Shown here: piece by piece, positions 1-8,010 of the stretch
Layout of the letters: each line of letters opens with the position of its first letter
How positions within the stretch are numbered: the stretch's first letter is position 1
NCBI GenBank assembly: GCA_947258695.1
Contig: CAMYJG010000035.1
Span: 1-50,498, forward strand
Source: an uncultured Ectothiorhodospiraceae bacterium
GTDB lineage: Bacteria > Pseudomonadota > Gammaproteobacteria > UBA6429 > Thiohalophilaceae
DNA: 50,498 bases
Direction: 5' to 3'
Program-made: the position numbers and the translations under genes
Notes under the pieces: generated by a model
Databases searched by the model: none
The model's input: only the letters and a program-made list of their open reading frames with translations
Told to the model about the DNA's origin: nothing

Positions 1-237
1 CAGGTTTCTTAGCGACGAAAATATTTGCGCATTGTTTGCGTCATCAGACTTTAACTGAAAACCGTATTTCTGAGAGATTGCCATCGCCAGTTCCAGTGCA
101 TCGATTGAATCGAGCCCAAGGCCATCATTAAACAGGGCTTCATCAGGAACAATATCTGCTGCAGAGATGTCTTCCAACGCCAGGGAATCAATAATGAGAT
201 TGGCTACTTCAGTTTCAATCGAGGAATGCTCGGACAT
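1..237 (-). CDS. Acyl carrier protein, partial (C-terminus outside window)
   Basis: The reading frame begins with ATG at 237 and runs off the left edge after 79 codons without a stop. The motif GLDSIDALEL, with Ser44 as the predicted 4'-phosphopantetheine attachment site, is typical of acyl carrier proteins, which carry growing acyl chains as thioesters in the cytoplasm. The sequence LALEDISAADIVPDEALF before it is more like ACPs of accessory type II systems such as aryl-polyene or other lipid clusters than the housekeeping AcpP. That assignment is tentative because the neighbouring genes lie outside the window. The family is clear; the pathway is not. Confidence 0.85.
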   Translation of the reverse strand, partial: MSEHSSIETEVANLIIDSLALEDISAADIVPDEALFNDGLGLDSIDALELAMAISQKYGFQLKSDDANNAQIFSSLRNL

Positions 238-376
238 AATATTTAAACCTGTACTTCGTATTATTTTCAATAAAGCGAAAATAACAACATAATTTCCTAG
301 TTTATCATAGAGTTACTGTATATTCACACAATATCCAAATGGGTATTGGTTGCAATTTAGAATCCCTACAGTGAGT

Positions 377-453
377 TGGCGCGCCTGACAGGAGTCGAAC
401 CTGTGACCTTCGCCTTCGGAGGGCGACACTCTATCCAGCTGAGCTACAGGCGC
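377..453 (-). tRNA. tRNA-Arg (anticodon CCG), CCA encoded
   Basis: On the minus strand, a 77-base cloverleaf starts GCGCCTG and ends CAGGCGC, then discriminator G and an encoded CCA. The D arm (AGCTCAGCTGGATAGAG), the anticodon stem TCGCC/GGCGA around loop CTCCGAA, and the T arm with GTTCGACTC are all present. The CCG anticodon reads CGG arginine codons. Confidence 0.96.
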
Positions 454-719
454 AAAATTTCGCGTATTATATATGTTTCTACAGGGTAATTTACAAATAT
501 AATAGGGGCTGGGCTGTTTATTTTGTGTCTATTGTTCAAGGTGTAGCTCGAAGGGTAATAAACAGTAAATTATTTAAGGTTATTGCCCGGTATTCTGGCC
601 TCAGGCTGGCTCATAGCGGGGTTTATCGTTTATAATCTCGCCACATTTTGCGGGCCTGTTTGAGGCTCTGGTTGTAGTGAAATACCCATATTTGGTACGA
701 ATTTGAGAAGGGGAATACC

Positions 720-1187
720 GTGAGTGAGAACTTAGAAGATCGTGATGTTTTAAATATGTTGTTGATAGTGGTTGGTGCGTTAGTCGGTTTTTTTGTATTA
801 ATTATCATTATCGCACAGATAGTAAGTAGTCAGAAAACAGCAGACACGGGTGTAGATCCCATGGTAGAAAGTGCCACAATTGAGCGTATAAAACCTTTCG
901 GTGAAAGCAATATTGGTGCAGTTCCTGTTGCTGCGGCATCTTCAGCCGTTGATGGTAAAGGTACGTATACTGCAGCTTGTTTTGCCTGTCATGGTACAGG
1001 GGCTGCAGGTGCACCGAAGCTTGGTGATAAAGGTGCATGGAGTAAGCGTATTGCTCAAGGTATGGATACGTTATTTGACCACGCTATTAATGGTTTCAAA
1101 GGCATGCCTGCTAAAGGTGGTAACGCAAGCTTAAGCGATGCAGCAGTAGAAGCAGCCGTAGAATACATGGTTAAAGGTAGTAAGTAA
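720..1187 (+). CDS. Membrane-anchored c-type cytochrome (cytochrome c5 family)
   Basis: This is a 155-residue class I cytochrome c, an electron carrier on the periplasmic face of the inner membrane. Residues about 13-34 form one hydrophobic anchor. A flexible Ala/Ser linker follows, then a haem domain with the attachment motif C87-x-x-C90-H91 and a likely axial methionine in GFKGMPAKGG (M129). The start is GTG at 720, preceded by a strong AGAAGGGG ribosome binding site. The gene is monocistronic and is followed by a clear terminator. Its redox partner cannot be told from the context; c5 cytochromes commonly feed terminal oxidases or peroxidases. Confidence 0.9.
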   Translation: MSENLEDRDVLNMLLIVVGALVGFFVLIIIIAQIVSSQKTADTGVDPMVESATIERIKPFGESNIGAVPVAAASSAVDGKGTYTAACFACHGTGAAGAPKLGDKGAWSKRIAQGMDTLFDHAINGFKGMPAKGGNASLSDAAVEAAVEYMVKGSK

Positions 1188-1214
1188 CATTTATTAAAAG
1201 TTACTACATATAAT

Positions 1215-1247
1215 AAAAAAGCCGGTTTTAATAACCGGCTTTTTTTT
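1215..1247 (+). terminator. Rho-independent terminator after the cytochrome gene
   Basis: A GCCGGTT/AACCGGC stem with a short loop is flanked by an A-run and followed by eight T residues. The rest of 1248-1440 is AT-rich and shows no gene. Confidence 0.92.
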
Positions 1248-1440
1248 GCCTGGTAATAATCGTTTTGGTGCATTATTAGGCCGTTATGCTCCACTAAGAA
1301 GCTAAATGAAATATAGTGTTATTTATATTCACTTTAAAAAATTCACTAACTATTTGAAAAAAAAGTTCTTTCTATGATATAAATTAATTGAAAGATTTTG
1401 GCTTATTACTTGCTAATAAATAATTGATATATAAATGGTC

Positions 1441-1492
1441 AGTTATTTGGGACGACCCAAATAACTTATTTAACTATATGGGACGACCCATA
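1441..1492 (+). promoter_or_regulatory. Guanidine-II (mini-ykkC) riboswitch upstream of the desaturase operon
   Basis: Two tandem hairpins are visible. The first has a perfect 11-bp stem, AGTTATTTGGG (1441-1451), loop ACGA (1452-1455), and CCCAAATAACT (1456-1466). After a 10-base linker the second has TATGGG (1477-1482), loop ACGA (1483-1486), and CCCATA (1487-1492), extendable by ACT/AGT across one bulge. Two stem-loops closed by G-C pairs with ACGR tetraloops are the defining pattern of the guanidine-II riboswitch, which binds guanidinium through loop-loop pairing. The second hairpin abuts a weak AAGTGA ribosome binding site before ATG 1505, which suggests control of translation. No T-run follows, so these are not terminators. 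The same double pattern recurs at 12950-12998. Confidence 0.85.
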
Positions 1493-1504
1493 AGTGATGT
1501 TTTT

Positions 1505-2506
1505 ATGTCTGTTATTTTTAAATATGAAGATGCTTACCTACCAAATTTAATCGCCCTCTCATATCTCGCAGTAACACATTTCGGTGGTCTGGTATTCATG
1601 CTTGCAGAATATCTGCCCTTAAATATTATCGGAGTCGTGTTTTTTGCTCACTCTATGGTTATCGCCGCCTATTATATTCATGAGTGTGCGCACAATAGTT
1701 TATTCAAAAACAATCGTTATCATCGCTGGTTAGGCGAAGTTTTATTATGGCTTTGTGGCTCTAGTTATAGCAATTATGAATCTATAAGGCATAAGCACAT
1801 GCGACACCATACTGATCGCGCCGATGTGGTTTCCTTTGATTACCGTAAAAAAATATTACAATATCCAAAGTTACTAAAAACTATCCAGTTTTTTGAATGG
1901 TTATACGTGCCGGCAATGGAAATAGTTATGCATGCGCTGGTGATAATATTACCTTTTGTAAAACATAATCGAAGACATTTACGTCTTCGGGTAAGTACAG
2001 TATTGTTGCTGAGAGTTTTATACTTTACCTTGCTTGCTTCTATTTCTTATAAAATATTATTTTTATACCCTATTGCTTATATTTTATTTTTAATCGTGAT
2101 GAGATTTATGGATATTCATCAGCATACGTATGAGCTCTATGAAACGCTTGATTATAAGCGAGGTGAAGAAGTTAAAAAGTATGATAGTGAATTTGAGCAA
2201 CAGAACACGTATTCGAATTTATTATCAGTAAAGTATCCGTGGTTAAATTTGTTGGTGCTCAACTTTCCTTATCATAATGTGCATCATCATCAACCAATAA
2301 AACCATGGTATGCCTTGCCACAAAAACATAAAGAATTATATGGTGATAATGATGAACAAGTACTTACTTTTAGTGATCTCGTTAAAAGCTATCATCGTTA
2401 TCGTGTAGAAAGAGTGTTGAATGAAGATCCTGTTGAAATGCCGGTTAAAAAAATGAAAGATAATTTTATTGGTGTCGATGGTGTTTCCTTTTTAACTACA
2501 CATTAA
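1505..2506 (+). CDS. Membrane fatty-acid-desaturase-like di-iron enzyme
   Basis: This is a 333-residue integral membrane protein. It has three histidine boxes that bind two irons in desaturases and hydroxylases: HECAH (59-63), RHKHMRHH (95-102) and HNVHHH (257-262), with hydrophobic spans between them. Such enzymes use O2 to desaturate or hydroxylate a membrane-associated substrate. An open frame extends upstream to a TTG at 1424, but that stretch would encode both riboswitch hairpins as protein, and the ATG at 1478 lies inside the second hairpin. ATG 1505, just after the hairpins with a weak AAGTGA site, is therefore preferred. It leads a co-directional group of four genes. The substrate is unknown; the riboswitch suggests a link to guanidine or a guanidino compound. 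Confidence 0.8.
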   Translation: MSVIFKYEDAYLPNLIALSYLAVTHFGGLVFMLAEYLPLNIIGVVFFAHSMVIAAYYIHECAHNSLFKNNRYHRWLGEVLLWLCGSSYSNYESIRHKHMRHHTDRADVVSFDYRKKILQYPKLLKTIQFFEWLYVPAMEIVMHALVIILPFVKHNRRHLRLRVSTVLLLRVLYFTLLASISYKILFLYPIAYILFLIVMRFMDIHQHTYELYETLDYKRGEEVKKYDSEFEQQNTYSNLLSVKYPWLNLLVLNFPYHNVHHHQPIKPWYALPQKHKELYGDNDEQVLTFSDLVKSYHRYRVERVLNEDPVEMPVKKMKDNFIGVDGVSFLTTH

Positions 2507-2523
2507 TTTGAAGGAAGTATAAT

Positions 2524-3306
2524 ATGACACAAGTAAAAAAGTTTTGGCCGATTTTAACGGGCACGCATAAATATGAAAAAACCTTATCTACCAGAAATAG
2601 TGGGCATGGTGTTTTTATACAGGCTCCTATTCTGGCATATCTTATTGAAACAGCAAATGGACGCATACTTTATGACGTGGGATGTGATTATGAGAAAATC
2701 AACGACCCATTAAAACGAAAGCTTTACTATGAAAATGAAGCTTTTCCGTTTGGGCCACCTGAAATGACAGAAGAACAAAGGTTGGAAAATAAATTATCAC
2801 AATTGGGGCTACAACAGACCGATGTCGATATCGTTTTTGTAGGACATTTACACTTTGACCACGGTGGTGGTTTAAAAGATATGTGTCATGCAGAAATACA
2901 TGTACATGAAGCAGAAATGAAGGCAGCGCAGGAACCTGCCGATGATGCTTATTTTGCCGATGATTTCTGTGGTGATTATCATTGGTCTTATCAATCAGGT
3001 GAGTATGATTTAGTTCCCGGTGTGAGAGCAATAGAATCGCCCGGCCATACAGCGGGTCATATGTCGATGATGATTGAATTACCCAAAGGCCCACCTATTA
3101 TTCTTGCTGGTGATGCTGCAGACTTGCAAGAGAATATTACAGAGGAAATTGCGCCTGGTTTGTGTTGGAATAACCAGGAAAAAATGGCGATAGATAGTAT
3201 TAAAAAATTAAAAAATATTGCCAAGCAAACAGGCTCACAATTATGGCCAAATCATGATATTGAGTTTTACAAACAGTGCCATCCATTTCCAATGCACTAT
3301 GAATAA
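2524..3306 (+). CDS. Metallo-beta-lactamase-fold hydrolase (AHL-lactonase-like)
   Basis: This 260-residue cytoplasmic protein has the zinc motif HLHFDH (H108, H110, D112, H113). Further ligands fit SPGHTAGH, the LAGDAAD aspartate and the C-terminal WPNHD histidine. The order of motifs and the length match the N-acyl-homoserine lactonase (AiiA/AttM) branch, which opens lactone rings. The true substrate cannot be deduced. It starts 17 bases after the desaturase with GAAGGAAG as ribosome binding site, so it shares the riboswitch-led transcript. No quorum-sensing synthase or LuxR gene is near, which argues against assuming a quorum-quenching role. Confidence 0.82.
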   Translation: MTQVKKFWPILTGTHKYEKTLSTRNSGHGVFIQAPILAYLIETANGRILYDVGCDYEKINDPLKRKLYYENEAFPFGPPEMTEEQRLENKLSQLGLQQTDVDIVFVGHLHFDHGGGLKDMCHAEIHVHEAEMKAAQEPADDAYFADDFCGDYHWSYQSGEYDLVPGVRAIESPGHTAGHMSMMIELPKGPPIILAGDAADLQENITEEIAPGLCWNNQEKMAIDSIKKLKNIAKQTGSQLWPNHDIEFYKQCHPFPMHYE

Positions 3307-3321
3307 GACAAGGTTGTGTTT

Positions 3322-4212
3322 GTGAACAATAGGTTGGTAGTACTGGTATTATTTATCAGTTCAATAGGGTGGGGTTTAACCTGGTTACCACTTAAAGCAA
3401 TGAATGACATTGGCCTTGATGCGATGTTACTCGTACTCATTGCATTTAGTAGTGCAGGCTTAATGCTTCTGCCGGCATTGATCATACAACGTAAAGCATG
3501 GTTACCAAAATTCCAGTTTGTTTTATTGGTTGCCTTGTTTGGTGGCATGGCAAATGCCTCATTTCAAACCGCCATTTATCATGGTGATGTTATTCGTGTA
3601 ATGATTCTTTTTTACTTGTTGCCTGTATGGAGTATTATAGGTGGAAAAATTTTCTTTAAAGAAAAGTTAGACGCGATAAGAGTAACAGCTGTTATTGCTG
3701 CTTTGACTGGAGCAGTACTCATACTTGGTATTAATGAAAGCTTCTTTCAAAAGTTTTCTTATATCGACTTGCTGGGAATTTGTTCAGGTCTTGGTCTCGC
3801 ATTAAATAATTTGGTGTTTCGTGCAACACCGGATATTCCCGTTGCCAGTAAAATCTCTGCGATGTTCTTAGGTTGTGCCACGATGATTGCGGTTTCTATA
3901 GCAATTGGAGGCGCAACGATAATTTATCCCGAAAATATAAGTATAACGGGTTATGCCTTTGTCTATGGCATGATATGGATAACGCTTATTACATTTGGTA
4001 CGCAGTGGAGTGTGACACATTTGGAAGCTGGACGTTCATCTTTAATTATTGTCAGCGAACTGGTTGTTGCCGTGGTTTCAGCTGCCATCATTACCCAGGC
4101 AGATATGAGTACAGTTGAAATAGCAGGTGGTTTATTAGTGTTATCTGCAGCGATTATAGAAGGTACTCGTACAGCAAAACCTGATGAGTATATCCTGGCT
4201 AAACAGACTTAA
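3322..4212 (+). CDS. EamA/DMT-superfamily transporter
   Basis: A roughly 296-residue protein with about ten hydrophobic segments arranged as two EamA repeats, typical of drug/metabolite exporters in the inner membrane. GTG codons at 3316 and 3322 are both in frame. The AAGG ribosome binding site at about 3310 is better spaced for 3322. It follows the hydrolase by a few bases and belongs to the riboswitch-led operon. The known guanidinium exporters Gdx/SugE are small relatives in the same superfamily, so export of a guanidinium compound is a reasonable but unproven guess. General amine or amino-acid export is the alternative. Confidence 0.8.
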   Translation: MNNRLVVLVLFISSIGWGLTWLPLKAMNDIGLDAMLLVLIAFSSAGLMLLPALIIQRKAWLPKFQFVLLVALFGGMANASFQTAIYHGDVIRVMILFYLLPVWSIIGGKIFFKEKLDAIRVTAVIAALTGAVLILGINESFFQKFSYIDLLGICSGLGLALNNLVFRATPDIPVASKISAMFLGCATMIAVSIAIGGATIIYPENISITGYAFVYGMIWITLITFGTQWSVTHLEAGRSSLIIVSELVVAVVSAAIITQADMSTVEIAGGLLVLSAAIIEGTRTAKPDEYILAKQT

Positions 4213-4230
4213 TGAATATGGGATGATGTG

Positions 4231-4812
4231 ATGTCGATTAAACCGTTTAAACAATTCACTGAAATAACTGCGCCAGAAGCATCGAAAGAAATGCTTGAGA
4301 ATACAAAAAAAGATTTTGGTATGATCCCCAACCTAGAAAGTGTTATGGCAGCAGCGCCAACCTTACTCTCAAGTTATAATCACTGCTGGGAAGAATTTAA
4401 ATCAAGCAGTCTGAGTGCGATTGAACAGCAGGTCGTCTATTTGACGGTCAACTTTGAAAATAACTGCGAGTATTGTGTACCCTGGCATACCATGCTATCT
4501 CAGCAAGAAAATATGCCCGCTACAGAAATTCAAAATCTGCGAGATGGTACAGCGTTAGAGGATAAAAAATTAAATGAACTACATCAATTTACTAAAAGCA
4601 TGGTAAGAACACGTGGCGCAATAGCACCGGCTGACTTGCTGAATTTTAAGGCGGCGGGTTATACCGATCAACAAGCGCTTGAAGTGGTATTAGGAGTCGC
4701 GACTAAAGTAATGAGTAATTACACTAACGCATTAGCACAGACACCACTAGATGAAGAAGTAGCGAGTTTAAGGTGGAAGAAACCATCGTTACGAAATAAT
4801 GAAGAATATTAA
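4231..4812 (+). CDS. AhpD-like carboxymuconolactone decarboxylase family protein
   Basis: This is a 193-residue all-helical protein with the motif CEYCVPWH, the C-x-x-C...H pattern of AhpD-type peroxidase/disulfide-reductase proteins. It would act in the cytoplasm. ATG 4231 follows a GGATGATG element, while the GTG at 4228 is also in frame. It is the last gene of the 1.5-4.8 kb operon. A thiol-based role protecting the di-iron enzyme, or an organic peroxide role, would fit the motif, but nothing in the sequence identifies the substrate. Confidence 0.8.
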   Translation: MSIKPFKQFTEITAPEASKEMLENTKKDFGMIPNLESVMAAAPTLLSSYNHCWEEFKSSSLSAIEQQVVYLTVNFENNCEYCVPWHTMLSQQENMPATEIQNLRDGTALEDKKLNELHQFTKSMVRTRGAIAPADLLNFKAAGYTDQQALEVVLGVATKVMSNYTNALAQTPLDEEVASLRWKKPSLRNNEEY

Positions 4813-4860
4813 TATATATTATCTGTAAAAATAACAGGTAACGAAATTATTAGTTATATT

Positions 4861-5715
4861 CTATTGTGTTTCGTTGTTATTCAAAAATTTTTTAAAATGA
4901 TCTTGTTCTTCTTTGGCCATCCATTGATTCAATTCCCATAGATCTGCCACAGGTTCCTGGGTGTGCGGAAGAAGATGTAAATAACCATCAGGCCCGAATT
5001 CAGGCGTCATGGTGGTTATATTAAGCTTTCTTTTTAGTTGTGAGTGCCAGATTATTTCCCACCAACGTTGATGTGCATCTAGAGTATATTTGTATTCTTC
5101 TGCCCGGGGATCGGGTACTTGTGGTCCTTGTTCATAGCCAATACGAGCATGCACATGCTGAACATTATCTGCGATTGAATGGATAACATCGATTTCAGTA
5201 TCCATTAAACGTTCACAGACAACACACCAATGACTAAAGTCGACGGTTAAATTAATTTCAGGAATCGCCTCAACTAGTCGTTGAGTGACCCAGGGGTTAA
5301 ATAACGAGCGACTGCGATGAGTTTCAAAACTTATTTTTAACTGATAATTATCAGCAAGCTCAATTGCATGATGAAAAAATTCAAAACTTTTTTGCTCTGG
5401 CCATGCATCACAGCCACCTAAACAAGTGACAAATAATGGATTTAAATTAGCACTATGTTCAAGTTTCATTTCCAAACTATCCAGGTGTTGTTGTAGTGTC
5501 GCCTGGCGATCGGGAACATATGAACCTGCGGTGGTGATTTCAGCAATATAGTCTAAATCGTGACTGTTAAGTAAAGACGATAAAGATTGTTGTTGATGAA
5601 AATTATCAGGAGCGGGGCCTTCTATGCCATCAAATTTAACATCGACGGCATCAATAATGGATTGCTCATAAGTCCCAATCGCACCCCAGCGAGTTTTAAA
5701 TATTTTAATTTTCAT
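4861..5715 (-). CDS. Sugar phosphate isomerase/epimerase-like TIM-barrel protein
   Basis: A 284-residue protein resembling the xylose-isomerase-like TIM barrel family (AP endonuclease family 2 fold). Conserved acidic and histidine positions that usually bind a divalent metal appear in ISFETHRSR, LTVDFSHW, VHARIGY and MTPEFG. It is transcribed toward the desaturase operon and ends 48 bases from it. The substrate is unknown; family members isomerise or epimerise sugars and inositols, and some act on amino-acid-derived or hydroxypyruvate-like compounds. The W-rich C-terminal half is family-typical for the uncharacterised branch. Confidence 0.75.
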   Translation of the reverse strand: MKIKIFKTRWGAIGTYEQSIIDAVDVKFDGIEGPAPDNFHQQQSLSSLLNSHDLDYIAEITTAGSYVPDRQATLQQHLDSLEMKLEHSANLNPLFVTCLGGCDAWPEQKSFEFFHHAIELADNYQLKISFETHRSRSLFNPWVTQRLVEAIPEINLTVDFSHWCVVCERLMDTEIDVIHSIADNVQHVHARIGYEQGPQVPDPRAEEYKYTLDAHQRWWEIIWHSQLKRKLNITTMTPEFGPDGYLHLLPHTQEPVADLWELNQWMAKEEQDHFKKFLNNNETQ

Positions 5716-5865
5716 ACAGTAACGTTCGCCTTTGAGTAAAAGTAATGATTACGCGTATAACGTAATTAGAGCTTGTAGGAGCAAGACTTGTACCAGTTAA
5801 AAATGACGTATTTTCAGGCTAAACATGAAGATTACGACCTAATTTGATGCAAAAAATCAAATTCA

Positions 5866-5882
5866 CGCTTGCTTATGGTGCA
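5866..5882 (+). promoter_or_regulatory. Probable NtrC enhancer upstream of the guanidine importer
   Basis: CGCTTGCTTATGGTGCA keeps one full half-site (TATGGTGCA) and the GC of the other half, compared with consensus TGCACCAAAATGGTGCA. It is centred about 110 bases before the start expected from the sigma-54 element at 5957. The rest of 5716-5950 shows no gene and no guanidine-I or guanidine-III riboswitch pattern that I can recognise. Confidence 0.5.
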
Positions 5883-5956
5883 ATTATTTTTTGTTTAATA
5901 TTCATATTATGTAAATTTTTACTGTATTTACAGTGGCTTAGCAAAGTATCAAAGGT

Positions 5957-5972
5957 TGGTATATCGATTGCA
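5957..5972 (+). promoter_or_regulatory. Sigma-54 promoter of the guanidine/urea carboxylase cluster
   Basis: TGGTATATCGATTGCA matches the consensus TGGYRYRNNNNTTGCW at every position, with GG and GC exactly ten bases apart. It lies 47 bases before the ATG at 6020. Together with the NtrC-like site upstream this predicts induction under nitrogen limitation. Confidence 0.85.
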
Positions 5973-6019
5973 CTATAGAGTAATACTAATTTTGTATTTG
6001 GTAATACTCGGAGCGCACA

Positions 6020-7000
6020 ATGAAAAATATAGTTAAAACACTAACGAAGGCAATGGCTGCTGTTGTTCTTATCAGCGGTTTTTCGACGGCCTCAGCAGAG
6101 CCGTTAAAGATTGGTTACAGTGACTGGCCAGGTTGGGTTGCATGGGAAGTCGGTATTGAAAAAGGCTGGTTTAAAGAAGCGGGTGTTGATGTAAAGTTTG
6201 AATGGTTTGATTACGTTGCATCTATGGATGCATTTGCAGCTGGTAAGCTTGATGCTGTAGGCATGACAAATGGTGATGCATTAGTAACTGGTGCAACTGG
6301 TGCAAAAAGCGTCATGATTTTAATGAATGATTACAGTAATGGTAATGACATGATTATTGCCAAACCTGGCATCTCATCAATTAAAGAATTAAAAGGTAAA
6401 AAGATCGGTGTAGAAGTTGGTTTTGTAGGCCATCTTTTGTTACTTAATGCATTAGAAAAAAGTGGCATGACTGAAAAAGATGTGACTTTAGTTAATGTAC
6501 CAACAAATGAAACACCTCAAGTACTCGCATCTGGCGATGTTGATGCAATCGTTGCATGGCAGCCAAGTTCAAGTATTGCACTTAATCAAGTTCCGGGTTC
6601 AAAAGCAATTTACACAAGTGCTGATGAGCCTGGCTTGATTTACGACCTTTATGCAGTATCTCCACAAAGTTATGCCGCACGCAAAGATGACTGGAAGAAA
6701 GTTGTAAAAGTCTGGTATCGCATTGTGGATTATATTAAAGATCCTAAAACAACAGCTGATGCACTTAAAATTATGTCATCACGTGTTGGTTTATCACCTG
6801 AAGTTTACAAGCCTTTCTTAAAAGGTACCAAGATTCTTACTTTAAAAGAAGCGCAAGGTTTCTTTAAAAAAGGTAAAGGTTTCACATCTTTGTACGGTTC
6901 ATCAAAAATTTCTGATGACTTTAATGTTGCAAATAAAGTTTATAAAAAACCACAAGATGTTGATTCATATATTGATCCATCAATTACTTTAGGTATGTAA
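6020..7000 (+). CDS. ABC importer substrate-binding protein of the urea/guanidine carboxylase cluster
   Basis: This 326-residue periplasmic protein begins with a signal peptide (about 1-26, cleaved after ASA). It continues as an NMT1/SsuA/TauA-type binding protein, with characteristic sequences such as [11 protein letters not shown] near the start and AIVAWQPSS in the second lobe. It belongs to the family routinely found beside urea carboxylase genes. The ligand is usually annotated as urea; given the riboswitch in this cluster, guanidine is at least as likely. Permease and ATPase genes follow directly, so it is the first gene of an importer operon. Confidence 0.88.
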   Translation: MKNIVKTLTKAMAAVVLISGFSTASAEPLKIGYSDWPGWVAWEVGIEKGWFKEAGVDVKFEWFDYVASMDAFAAGKLDAVGMTNGDALVTGATGAKSVMILMNDYSNGNDMIIAKPGISSIKELKGKKIGVEVGFVGHLLLLNALEKSGMTEKDVTLVNVPTNETPQVLASGDVDAIVAWQPSSSIALNQVPGSKAIYTSADEPGLIYDLYAVSPQSYAARKDDWKKVVKVWYRIVDYIKDPKTTADALKIMSSRVGLSPEVYKPFLKGTKILTLKEAQGFFKKGKGFTSLYGSSKISDDFNVANKVYKKPQDVDSYIDPSITLGM

Positions 7001-7024
7001 AATTTTTCAGATAAGAAGGCAATA

Positions 7025-7990
7025 ATGAAATTATCCAATTTATTTGCAGTCGGAAAAAAACTAGATAACCAGCAACGGATTACTGTTTCTATCTTCAGTT
7101 TTTTATTGCCAATTTTTATCTGGAGTTTAGTAAGTTATGCTCCGTTTATCTGGCACCCAAAGGTGGAGATATCTTCACCGGGTGAGGTTGGATATTTTAA
7201 GCAGGGCATGCTGATAGATCGCGAAATATTCGACAAGGAAGTCGAAGCGGCGATAAATGAATCTAAAACAATTCCCCAGGGTACACCAGCAAACCCGATT
7301 TATTTACCTGCCCCACATGAAGTCGTCATCGCTTTATATACGGCATTTACTACAGAACCCAAGCGACGTAGTGAAAAATGGTTACATGAAAGTTTATGGG
7401 ACAGTATCCAGGTGATATTTTGGGGCTTTGTTCTTTCTTCTCTTTTTGGAGTACCACTAGGAATACTGGCCGGTACTTATGATGTTTTTTCAAAACTATT
7501 TGAACCTTTTATAGAATTCTTTCGCTATTTGCCCGCGCCTGCATTTGGTGCTTTAGCTGTAGCGGTACTTGGTATTTATGATGCACCAAAAATTGCCATT
7601 ATATTTATCGGAACATTTTTTCAGCAAGTGTTAGTGGTATCGAATACCACCAGGAAGTTAGATCCTGCATTACTGGAAGCAGCGATGACACTGGGTGCTA
7701 AAAAGCTCTCATTATTATTCAGAGTTGTTATTCCTGGCATTATCACCCATTTATATAAAGACCTGCGCCTGTTACTAGGCTGGGCATGGACATACCTGAT
7801 TGTGGCAGAATTAATTGGCACAAGTTCAGGTATTACCTGGTTCATTACGCAACAAGCACGTTATAAGAATTTTGAAAATGTTTTTGCTGCCATCATCATT
7901 ATTGGTGTGATTGGTTTAACAACAGATTTAATCCTGGCTGCATTAGGTAAAAAAATGTTTATCTGGGAAAAAAGTAAGGCTAAAGCCTGA
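7025..7990 (+). CDS. ABC importer permease (urea/guanidine carboxylase cluster)
   Basis: A 321-residue inner-membrane permease of the SsuC/TauC type. A first membrane segment (about 24-43) is followed by a polar stretch of about 55 residues that standard SsuC proteins lack, probably a periplasmic loop. The usual binding-protein-dependent permease core follows. The coupling helix region for the ATPase is visible as LLEAAMTLGAKKLSLLFRVVIPG (EAA motif). It starts 24 bases after the binding protein gene, with an AAGAAGG ribosome binding site. Confidence 0.88.
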   Translation: MKLSNLFAVGKKLDNQQRITVSIFSFLLPIFIWSLVSYAPFIWHPKVEISSPGEVGYFKQGMLIDREIFDKEVEAAINESKTIPQGTPANPIYLPAPHEVVIALYTAFTTEPKRRSEKWLHESLWDSIQVIFWGFVLSSLFGVPLGILAGTYDVFSKLFEPFIEFFRYLPAPAFGALAVAVLGIYDAPKIAIIFIGTFFQQVLVVSNTTRKLDPALLEAAMTLGAKKLSLLFRVVIPGIITHLYKDLRLLLGWAWTYLIVAELIGTSSGITWFITQQARYKNFENVFAAIIIIGVIGLTTDLILAALGKKMFIWEKSKAKA

Positions 7991-8010
7991 TTTAAAGTTA
8001 AGGAATCGTC

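Noticed and set aside
344-360. TGGGTATTGGTTGCAA as a sigma-54 promoter.
   Set aside because: The GG to GC spacing is one base short, and the only downstream feature on that strand is the cytochrome gene, 360 bases away beyond a tRNA on the other strand.
1441-1492. The tandem hairpins as a Rho-independent terminator.
   Set aside because: No T-run follows either stem, and the ACGA loops recur with the same geometry at 12950.
2524-3306. Calling the hydrolase a quorum-quenching lactonase.
   Set aside because: The fold motif is shared by many hydrolases, and there is no quorum-sensing gene nearby.
5716-6019. A guanidine-I or guanidine-III riboswitch before the importer.
   Set aside because: None of the conserved blocks of those classes could be found; only the NtrC-like and sigma-54 elements are supported.
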